Shown: in pieces, positions 7,893 to 16,900 of the stretch | Position numbering within the stretch: the stretch's first letter is position 1 | How the letters are laid out: every line of letters begins with the position of its first letter | Assembly: GCA_964473335.1 (NCBI GenBank) | Contig: CAYYOO010000017.1 | Location: 1 to 27,096 of the forward strand | Source: CAYZTD01 sp964473335 | GTDB taxonomy: Archaea; Thermoplasmatota; E2; DHVEG-1 | Length of the DNA: 27,096 bases | Direction of reading: 5' to 3' | Made by a program: the position numbers and the translations under genes | The notes under the pieces: generated by a model | Told to the model about the DNA's origin: nothing | What the model saw: only the letters and a program-made list of their open reading frames with translations | Databases searched by the model: none

Positions 7893-8114
7893 TTAAAATT
7901 TTATGATGGAATCAAGTAGACCGTGAGCATAATTTATACAGCCAAAACTAGTAAAAAAATCTCTTTTTTTAAGGTAATATTTACTATCTTCAAAATATTG
8001 AGTTGCAAGTTCAACAATTTTTTCTTCTGTGCTAGTAATATTTTTTTTATCAACTAGTTTGATATTTTCATCAAACATTACAATGTCTTTATCTATTCTA
8101 GTTTCTTCTTTCAT
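7893..8114 (-). CDS. DUF357 family protein
   Basis: A 73-residue all-helical protein of the archaeal DUF357 family. The hallmark is the C-terminal helical hairpin TSTEEKIVELATQYFEDSKYYLKKRDFFTSFGCINYAHGLLDSI, matching the conserved ELA..Y..DS.YYL...D...AFGC.NYAHGLLDA pattern. DUF357 members occur across euryarchaea; no biochemical role is established. The fold resembles small dimeric helical bundles with HEPN-like flavour (inference). I use the ATG at 8114 rather than the TTG at 8135 because relatives begin with a short acidic MKEE-like segment. A TATA-like AT-rich stretch lies near 8160, inside the terminator of the upstream surface-protein gene. The flavin reductase-like gene follows. Confidence 0.85.
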   Translation of the reverse strand: MKEETRIDKDIVMFDENIKLVDKKNITSTEEKIVELATQYFEDSKYYLKKRDFFTSFGCINYAHGLLDSIIKF

Positions 8115-8144
8115 AGAAAGGTAAAATAAAAACAAATCTAAAAA

Positions 8145-8197
8145 AACTTATTAAAAAAATATAAAAAAAGGGTTTATGTAGGAAAAGTGTCCTACAT
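8145..8197 (-). terminator. Hairpin plus T-tract terminator
   Basis: On the minus strand, ATGTAGGA (right arm 8190-8197) and TCCTACAT (left arm 8176-8183) form an 8-bp stem with a 6-nt loop. It is followed by two T-runs (T7 at 8162-8168 and T7 near 8154-8160). The stem overlaps the TAG stop codon of the cysteine-rich surface protein gene. This is the most convincing terminator in the window. Confidence 0.7.
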
Positions 8198-10738
8198 TAA
8201 TAGTATTATGCCGAATAATACAAATCCAGTTCCACTGTAAGTATCTGATGCTTCTCCGTTGTCAGCTGTTATTTTTACTGTCACTTTTCCAAATTTAAGA
8301 AGTGGTACTTCTCTGCTTGTTATTTGTTGTTTTGCACCTTCTTCTAAGTCCATTGTTCCATTGTTGTTTACTTCCCAATTGCCAAGTAGTCCACTTTTAG
8401 ATATATTGAAGTTCCATACAATATCTGTAAGATCTGTAGTTCCAGTATTTTCAATTGCTGCTGTAAGTGTTTTTATGTTTATTAATCCGCTTGGTGGAAT
8501 TATAGTTATCTCTGATTCTGGTGTTTCTTTTGATATTACTATATCAAGCGATTCATCCCAACCGCTTTCAAGGCCGTGTTCATCTTTTGCCTTAACTTTT
8601 ATTTGGTAAGTTCCAGCTTCTTCAAAAGTATGAGCTAATGTTGCTACTGTGCCTGAGCTTACTGGCCCAGTCCAGCTTGTTTCAGTACCACCTACTACTT
8701 TGAATTTATAATAAACCATATCGTTGTTAGGATCAGTAATAGTTGATTCAAATGTAAGTTCATCGCCTTCTTTTCCACTGGATGGTCCACTAATACCCTG
8801 TGCTTCTGGTGGACAGTTTGTTTCAGCTGATATATCTGCTGTATCTTCCATAAAGAGCTTGTACTGTGGACATTGACACTCATCTCTATATCCTGTCATA
8901 CTAGCATAGTTGTAACAATTGAGTTCACAATCTGGACAATCACCAGTTGAACCAATTACATTTACATCAAAAGTGATAGTTATCTTTCCACTATCAGTTA
9001 AGTTTCCTGTAAAGTTGAACCATACAGTTTTTTCATTAGAACTTAATTCAATAGGATCAAGTACTGCATCACCATTTATAACTTCGTAATCAACGTTGTT
9101 AGCATACTCAAGAATGCATGGTAATTCATCTTTGAAGCTAATGCCTGTAAGATTTTCTTCTCCATGATATTCTAGTTCAAGTTTGAATTCTAGTGATTCG
9201 CCAACTGTTGTCTCAACGCTGTCTTCCCATGTGTTTTCTCCTTTTTCTCTAACCTTCTTTTCAAAGGTTGTTGGTGGAGGACAGCACATTACATCAACAC
9301 AGTCGTCTTCCATGTAATAGTGGCAAGGGCAGCAGCCCCATAATAATGCCATAGCACAGTTTTCATCCCAACAATCTGGCTGGCATTCCACGCAATCGCA
9401 CTCTTCACAGTATTCTGTAACTTCAGTTTCAAATATTATTTCGACGCTTTCACCATCTTTTAAGCCTAATTCTGTATCGATCCAATCCCATATAATATAG
9501 CCTTCGTGTAGAATAAACTCATGGCCACATATCTCTTTTGTTTCGTCATCGCCGATATAAATCTTAATGTCTTCAGTTGATATTTGTTCTCCTGCTACTT
9601 TAATAGAGGTTGTCTCTAAGTATCCAAGACAATCTGGTAAGTCATCAAAAACAAGAAGACATTTCATTGTTCTCTCACCGTAATAGGTTGTGGTTATCTT
9701 GAATCTTACATTTTCTGATTTAGTTACATGTTCAATTTTATCTGCCCATTCATCTTCATTCCAAACTTTTTTCTCAACTATGATATGGGGTTTTACACAG
9801 ATTTCAAAAGTATCTTCATCAAAAAGACATTCACAGTCGCAAACACAATCTGGTTCTACTGCGGTAACGTTTACATAGTTTTCACAGCAAACAACTTCGT
9901 CCAGCTCTTCACATACAGACATATAGATATAAAGATACTTTGTTTCTCCGCCTGCTAAATCAAAAGTCCATGTGAGATTTAGATCACCATCATAATCTGG
10001 TGAGTCAGATGCGCTGTCATAAATAAGGCAATCTGGTAATACATCTTTTACAATGACATCTTCTAGATCAACGTTTCCTGTGTTTGTAACGTTTATTCTA
10101 AACTCTACATCTTCTTCCTTATAGATTGTGATTGCCCCTTCTGAGTCTTCAATATATTCATCTGAATCTTCATCATAAAGTTCTTTATCAATTGAGATGC
10201 CTAGTTCTTCAGTTTCCTCAACAATGATAGTTGCTGAGTCTGAGCCTTCCATAGGAACTCCACAGCAGTGTTCAAGTCCGTCGACTTCAACAGAATTAAT
10301 TATTTCACCATGTCCGCCAGTTATTGTTACATTGAACAAGATTGAAACACTTTGACCATTGTTTAATATAATTCCATGATCATCAGTTAAATTCCAAACA
10401 TATTTACCTTCATAGCTATCTGGTTGATATGTTGAATCTGAAAAATCAACTAAATATGTAATACTCCCAACTGGATCAATAACGTCTGTTACTACAATAT
10501 CAGTTAGCTCATAACCACAAACACTTTCGTATGTAAATGTAATTCTATAGGTTAGAGTGTCTTCAACGTTAGCATAGCATTCATTCAACCAATCTGATCC
10601 ACATTTTACTTCTTTTATAACTTCTAGATCATTACACTCTTGGTCTCCAGTATTTTTTATGTTAACAGTTCCTACAGCAAAAGTAGAAACGACCATCAAA
10701 AGCGTCATTATAATGCTTACTACTATTTTGTATCTCAT
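8192..10738 (-). CDS. Cysteine-rich secreted surface protein with four DUF11 domains and a PKD-like domain
   Basis: An 848-residue exported protein. Residues 1-23 are a signal peptide (MRYK, hydrophobic core, cleavage near TFA). Four DUF11-type beta domains follow, each opening with a variant of 'KE/KK...W/Y...V..GE.V.F+I' and ending in DVLPDCL/DELPC-like motifs. Next is a PKD/Ig-like domain (NCPPEAQGISGPSSGKEGDE to ~residue 735), a CARDB-like C-terminal domain, and a hydrophobic end FVLFGIILLM. The first ~650 residues hold about 37 cysteines, mostly clustered between the last two strands of each DUF11 module; the C-terminal domains have none. One cluster contains CCPCH (residues 469-473). 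Start: ATG 10738, preceded by GGGGG; the in-frame TTG at 10756 lies upstream of that site. A hairpin-T-tract terminator follows. Likely a cell-surface or S-layer-associated component. Confidence 0.85.
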   Translation of the reverse strand: MRYKIVVSIIMTLLMVVSTFAVGTVNIKNTGDQECNDLEVIKEVKCGSDWLNECYANVEDTLTYRITFTYESVCGYELTDIVVTDVIDPVGSITYLVDFSDSTYQPDSYEGKYVWNLTDDHGIILNNGQSVSILFNVTITGGHGEIINSVEVDGLEHCCGVPMEGSDSATIIVEETEELGISIDKELYDEDSDEYIEDSEGAITIYKEEDVEFRINVTNTGNVDLEDVIVKDVLPDCLIYDSASDSPDYDGDLNLTWTFDLAGGETKYLYIYMSVCEELDEVVCCENYVNVTAVEPDCVCDCECLFDEDTFEICVKPHIIVEKKVWNEDEWADKIEHVTKSENVRFKITTTYYGERTMKCLLVFDDLPDCLGYLETTSIKVAGEQISTEDIKIYIGDDETKEICGHEFILHEGYIIWDWIDTELGLKDGESVEIIFETEVTEYCEECDCVECQPDCWDENCAMALLWGCCPCHYYMEDDCVDVMCCPPPTTFEKKVREKGENTWEDSVETTVGESLEFKLELEYHGEENLTGISFKDELPCILEYANNVDYEVINGDAVLDPIELSSNEKTVWFNFTGNLTDSGKITITFDVNVIGSTGDCPDCELNCYNYASMTGYRDECQCPQYKLFMEDTADISAETNCPPEAQGISGPSSGKEGDELTFESTITDPNNDMVYYKFKVVGGTETSWTGPVSSGTVATLAHTFEEAGTYQIKVKAKDEHGLESGWDESLDIVISKETPESEITIIPPSGLINIKTLTAAIENTGTTDLTDIVWNFNISKSGLLGNWEVNNNGTMDLEEGAKQQITSREVPLLKFGKVTVKITADNGEASDTYSGTGFVLFGIILLM

Positions 10739-10950
10739 GTTTTTTCTTTCCCCCAATTGAAATATATTTTTATATAGGGTATAATTTTCTACTATATTTA
10801 TACATTTGATAGTATATAAATATTCCTATCATTTTAAATATATATTATTATATTAGTGAATGATTTTTTAATATTTTAATTTATCTAAAAACAAAGCATA
10901 TAAGAAAAAATAGGATTATAAATAAATTATTTTTATATTATTTCTTTAGC
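10739..10950 (-). promoter_or_regulatory. Intergenic region with promoter of the cysteine-rich surface gene
   Basis: This 212-nt AT-rich gap separates the two surface genes. The minus strand has TATA-like TTTATATA at 10813-10820 and TATAAATA at 10794-10801, plus a nearer CTATATAAAA around 10769-10776. The ribosome binding site is in TTGGGGGAAA at 10747-10756, 8 nt before the ATG. I see no clear hairpin for terminating the upstream giant gene. Confidence 0.45.
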
Positions 10951-13900
10951 TTAATCATTTCCACTTTTATTACTTAACCCAAAATTTATCATAAATATAT
11001 TTAGTTCATCTACGATATATTCATTATTATTGTAACACTTTACCTGAATCTTATTAAAACCTAATATTTCTTCGTTAAAAGTATAATTATTTGAATTATC
11101 TGTAATGTTTTTAACAATTTTATTGCCTACAGATATTTCAATCAGGTCAGGCTTGAAATATTTATATTCATCTAAATCAAATCTAATAGTTAAAGGTCCA
11201 ATTGTTAAAGCATCGCAATCAAAAAGATCTAAAAGCCTTATCATTTGTATGCTTTTTTTGTCAAGCAAATATAGATGTCCTTTTTCTGGCCCTGTTATTA
11301 AATTTGCACGATTATCAATAACTTGAATCATAACTGTAGCTGAATCATAGCTTCCATTGTTATCTGAAATTTTGTATGTTAAACTGTCTGAACCATTAAA
11401 ATCTTCATTTGGTGTGTAAATTATTTTTCCATCAACTATATTTGCATTACCATTAGATGGTAAGTATGTAATTTCTTCTATACTTAACATGTCGTTGTCA
11501 GGATCTGTGTCATTTGATAGAACATATATTTTATTGTCCTTACTATTTGCATAAACTTTTATTTTATCATCTTTAGCAACTGGTTTTTGGTTTTCAATGT
11601 TATTTAGGATTTGTACTGTTAGAACTGCTGAATCAAATTCACCATTTCCATCTGTAATAGTATAAGTTATTTCAACTGTACCAATAAAATTAGATTCTGG
11701 TGTATATACAATTTTATTTGATATTATTTCAGCGGTTCCCGTATCTGTTTGTATTTCAGTTATAACTAGATCATCTAGATCAGGGTCATTATCATTTAAA
11801 AGTACATCACAAGTTTTTGGAGTGTTTTTAACTGTGCTGAAGAAATCATCGGATGCAACAGGTAAATCGTTTACATTTTCTATTTCAAGATATACAGTTG
11901 CAGAACTAGTTATTCCACTCTGATCCTCAATTGTGTAAGTAAAAGAGTCAGATCCAAAGTAATCTGGATTTGGCGTGTAATTTATGCGGTCATCAGAAGT
12001 AATAGTTGCTTCCCCATTTTCAGGTTGGGTTATATCTAATAATGTAATTGAGTCTCCAGCATCTTCATCTGTATCATTTGAAAGGACATCAATAGTATTT
12101 TCTATTGTATCCTCTGTGATTTCAACAAAATCATCCCTAGCTATTGGAGGATTATTTACAGATTTAATATTTATTTTAACATTTGCAATATTTGAGTAAA
12201 ACTCCCCATCATATGCTTTGTATTTGAATTCGTCAAATCCTGTGTAATCTGAGTTTGGCGTATATACAAATGAGCCATTGCTATTAAGGTGTAAAACTCC
12301 ATGGTTTACATCTTCTTCAAGAGTAACTTCCAGATTTTTCATGTCATTATCAAAATCATTTTCAATTACACCTGGCTTAGGCATCTTCAAAGTTGTATCC
12401 TCAAAAGTACTATAGGAATCATCATTTGCAATTGGAGCATCATTTAGACTTTCGACAACTGTGACAAGTGTTTCATCTTCATCATAGAAAAGTAGATTAT
12501 ATCCAGTACCCTCGCTTGAATAAACTGAATAATTACTAACGTTTGCAATATTATATGAACTACCTATTGAATGAGCGGTAGTATCAAAATAAATTGTCTT
12601 AGTTTCAAATCCGTTAATTTGTTCAAAATACCAATAATAATTGTTTCCATCTATGTAATCTGGTTTATTTGGATCTCCGTCAGATATCTTATTAAATCTT
12701 AATATCTCTGTTGGCAATATATCCTGAAGGATGACGTTGTCTATCCTTTCACTTTCTTTATTTGAAATAGTTATCTTAAATTCAACTAAATCACCAAGTT
12801 CGACTGTTCCCCTGTTTAGCCAATTATTGTCTATAAGTATTTCTTTATCCACTTCTAGAACTGATCCTTCCTCAGGTTTTCCCTTGATGTATATATTTAC
12901 TGAATCAGATATTGTTAGATCAAGTTGGTCAACTGCGTTTTGTAAACTAGTTAATTGATCTGTTAGATATAAGATATCACTGTTCAAAGATGTTAATTGG
13001 GAATCTAGATTATTCATCTCGCCATTTAATGATTGTATCGAGTCTTCTGTTTGTTCTATTTTGATATTAATATCGTTCTTTGATAAATTATAAGAATTAA
13101 TGTCAGTTTGCAAGTTATATATTTTTGTTTCATTATCTTCAATGTTCTGATTTAGATTTATTATTAGGTTATCATTGTAATTTATTTCAGTAGTTAACTC
13201 GTTGAGATTTTTTGTCTTTAAATCATATTCTGAATTATAGCCATCAATTATTGTTTGGATACGACTGATATTTTCGTCTATTTCTGAAATTAGAGTGGTT
13301 TGATCTTGAATTTGAGAATCTAGATTATTTATTTGTTCGATAAGACTTGAAATCTCAGTATTTTCTGAATCTATTTGTTCATAAGCTGTTTGAAGTTCAG
13401 AATCAAGAAGTGATAATTCATCTTGTTTTGAATCAATTATACTTTGATTTTCTAAAACAAGTGCATTGTTTAAATCGATAATATCTTTTGTTTGATCTAT
13501 CTGTTTGTTTAGGGTTTCGATTTCAGTTGTATATGCTGATTTTTGCTCTTGTAATTTAGCTATGGAGGTTTGAGTGTTATCAATATCATCTATTGTTTGG
13601 TAAAGATCAGCTGATTTACTTAGAATATCATTATCTAATATTAGTAATTCAGCTTCTATTGAATTAATCGGGGTATCTAATTCAGTAATTTCGTTTTCCA
13701 GTTGAATTTTCTCTTCATAAAGTGGGTTTTGGATTAATTGAGTGTCATCTAGATCTGTCTGAATCGAAGATAAGGCTTTGTTTAAATTTGATATTTCTAA
13801 TTTTGTTAGCTGAATTTTTGACTCTATTTCCTCTAAATCCTGTGATTTTAAAAGTATATTTTGTTCTATTATTGAAAGATCTGTTTTTAATTCATCACTA

Positions 13901-16900
13901 TATAATATTTCATTATCTAGGAGTTCTTGATTTTCCTGGATTTCTGATTCTTTTGACAAAACTTGGCTCTTAATATTTTTTATATTGGTTTGTGTGGTTT
14001 CTATATCTGATAATATTTTTTGAATTTCGTTGTTTTCTGATTCTAGTGATTTTAGAAGTGTTGTTTCTTTTTCTTCTAGATATGATAATTTAACATTTTC
14101 TTGATCAAGGGTATTTAGTGTCTGGGTTTTTAATATATTATTTTGCTCTATTAGCCCAAGGTTTTCTTCAATATTTGTTTTAAGGTTTGTTACGCTATTT
14201 GTTTCTTTTGTTTTTTCATTTTCAAGATATGTTATAGTTGATTCTGTTTTTGCTTTTTCACCATATAATTCATTTATTGTACGAATTATTTGTTCTTTTT
14301 GATATTCAAGTGTTTGTATCTCTGATTCGATGCTTTGTTTTTGCAAGTTGTTATAATCTATTCTATCCTGTAGTGTTTTTATTTGATTCTGTATGTTTGT
14401 TTCTTGACTCTCAAGATTTTTTATATTGGTTTGTGTGGTTTCTATATCTGATAATAGTTCTTGAATTTCGTTGTTTTCTGATTCTAGTGATTTTAGAAGT
14501 GTTATTTCTTGTCCTTCTAGATCTTTTAATTTTTCTTTTTCAATTTGAATTTTTGAAAGAGTCTCGTTTAAATCTGTTTCTAGTAAAATAATTTTGTCAG
14601 AGTTTTGGGCTATTAGATTTTCTTTTTCAATCTTTAAATTTTCTAAAGCTGATTTTTCATTTTTTAATGTTTCTAGTTCATTGTTTAAAATTAGTAGATC
14701 ATTTTCATATTTTGTTTTTGATTCTTCAAGTGTTGACTTTTCATTTGATAAATTTATAATATCTTGTTCAAGATCAGATTTTAAATTTTCTTTTTGATTG
14801 AGTAAAGATAGTTTATTATCAAGATCTTTTTCAAAGGTATCTCGTGTGTTTATCAGATTGTTTATTTCTGTTATGGTGTTTTCTACAATTGTTTCTTTTT
14901 CATAAATCTGGTTTGATAAATCTTCGATTATTGCATTTTCATTTTCTATTTGTAATGTCAATTCTTCGATGCTATTTGGGTCTGTCATTGGATCAGATTC
15001 AGCTGTTGATAAATCATTTTCCAGTTTAGATAGAGTTGTCTCATGATATGTTTTTTCGTCTTTTAGTATTGTTAATTCTTCAAATTCAGAATTTAAAATA
15101 TATTTTTTATTATCAATTAATGTTTGGTAATTACTAATGTCATTTTCTAATTCAAGAATCTCATCTTCAATCATATCTATTTCTGTAATTAAATCTGCAA
15201 GAGTTGAATTTTTAGAAGCGATTTCTGAGGATTTATAGATTATTTGATCACTTATTTCTGATATAGATGACTGTATGTTTGAAATTTCATTGTTTTTTGC
15301 AATAATTTCATTTTCTTTTATTGCTATATTTTTTGTAAGAGATTCGCGCTCATTTGATAGTAATAGATTTTCATCTTTTATATCTTGGATTTCATTCTCA
15401 ATTTGCTGTTGTTGAGACTGTAACTCTGCAATTTTATTTTCTGCTGTTGTTATTTTTATTTTTATGTCTTGCAGCTCTGTGTTGTTGTTTGTTGTTTGTG
15501 ACTGTAGGTTTGTTAGTTGTGTTTCATAGTCTTTTAGGTTTGTTTTTTCTGTTAATATTTGATTTTGTATATCTAAAAGATCTGTTTTTAGTTGATTTTG
15601 AGTTGATTGATCTGTTGATATTTGGGTTTGAATATTTTGTATGTCTATTTGTTTAAGATTTATTGTATTATTAACGGTATTTAGTTGTTCTTTTTCTGTA
15701 TCTATTTTTTGAATTGTATCTGTCAAAATTAGGTTTTTTACTTCTAATTCTGTTGTAATTGTGTTTATCTTTTGGTTTATTAGGTTTATTTGAGTATTAT
15801 ACTGTTTATTTTGATCTTTAAGTGATTGTATAGTTATTTCTATATCCATGATTTGATTTTCTAACTCTGCAATTTTATTTTCTGCTGTTGTTATTTTTAT
15901 TTTTATGTCTTGTAGCTCTGTGTTGTTGTTTGTTGTTTGTGACTGTAGGTTTGTTAGTTGTGTTTCATAGTCTTCTAATTTTGCTTTCTCTGTTTCAATT
16001 TGAGAATTCAAAGTTAAAATATCAGCTGATAGACTATCTATTTTATTTTGATAATTTTCAATGTTTGTATTCACTGTTGATAAATCATTTTGTTTTGATA
16101 TTTTATCATTTTGCAATTCAAAAAGTTCTTTTTCAAGATCATCTTTTAGGGTATTCTGGTTTGATAAAGAATCTTTTTTTAGTAAAAGTTCAGTTTCTAT
16201 CTCTTGAATCTGGTTCTCATAAGAATCTAATAAAGCTTGATTATAACTAATATCAGAGTTTAATTCATATAAGTCGTGTTGTTTGGCGTAAATTTTGGAG
16301 TTCGCATCATTTAAATCATTTTCTAAAAGAATTTTTTCTTGATTTAAGAATTTCAATTCCTCTTCTATAATATGTTTTTTGTCAACTAGGTTTTTTAATG
16401 CCGTATTGTTTTCTGATATGGCTTGGTCTGCAAGATATATATTTGATGTTATTTGCTCGATTTGAAAATTAAGTTCATCTAATAGAGCTGTATCTTTTTC
16501 TATCAGTGTTTTTAGTTGCTCAATCTTGCTGTTGATTTCTAAAATTTCTTGCTCTAATGTGTTTATTTTGTAAATTAAATCATTTATCTCTTGATTTTCT
16601 GTTTCTATGCTGAGGTATACGTCTTCTAAGTCTTCTTTCAAAATTGCTAGATTCAACTCTTTTTTTTCTAAAAGAGCTTTTTCTTGTTCTAATTTTAGTT
16701 TTTCACCATCAATTATGCTTTGTTGTTCAGCTATTTTTCTGCTCAATTCGGTTAATGCATCTTCTAATGTCTGTTTTTGAAGATTTAATTCTTCATTTTC
16801 AGCTTGTATTAGATTGATATTAGATTCATATGTTGAGCTCTCATTTTTTATGTCTGCTATCTGTGTTTCATATAAAGAGATTTGATTATTAATGCTAGCT

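Noticed and set aside
9311..9340. Multi-heme cytochrome reading of the cysteine-rich protein
   Set aside because: Only one CxxCH is present among about 37 cysteines. Most clusters are CxC or CxxC without a following His.
15421..15974. CRISPR-like or mobile-element repeats
   Set aside because: The repeated segments are in-frame coding duplications of one gene, only two copies each, without spacers or terminal features.
13722..16250. Several plus-strand open frames of 60-120 codons rich in Leu, Phe and Ile
   Set aside because: They are antisense to the coiled-coil gene. Complementing its Glu, Lys, Asn and Gln codons produces long hydrophobic frames. None has a ribosome binding site or family signature.
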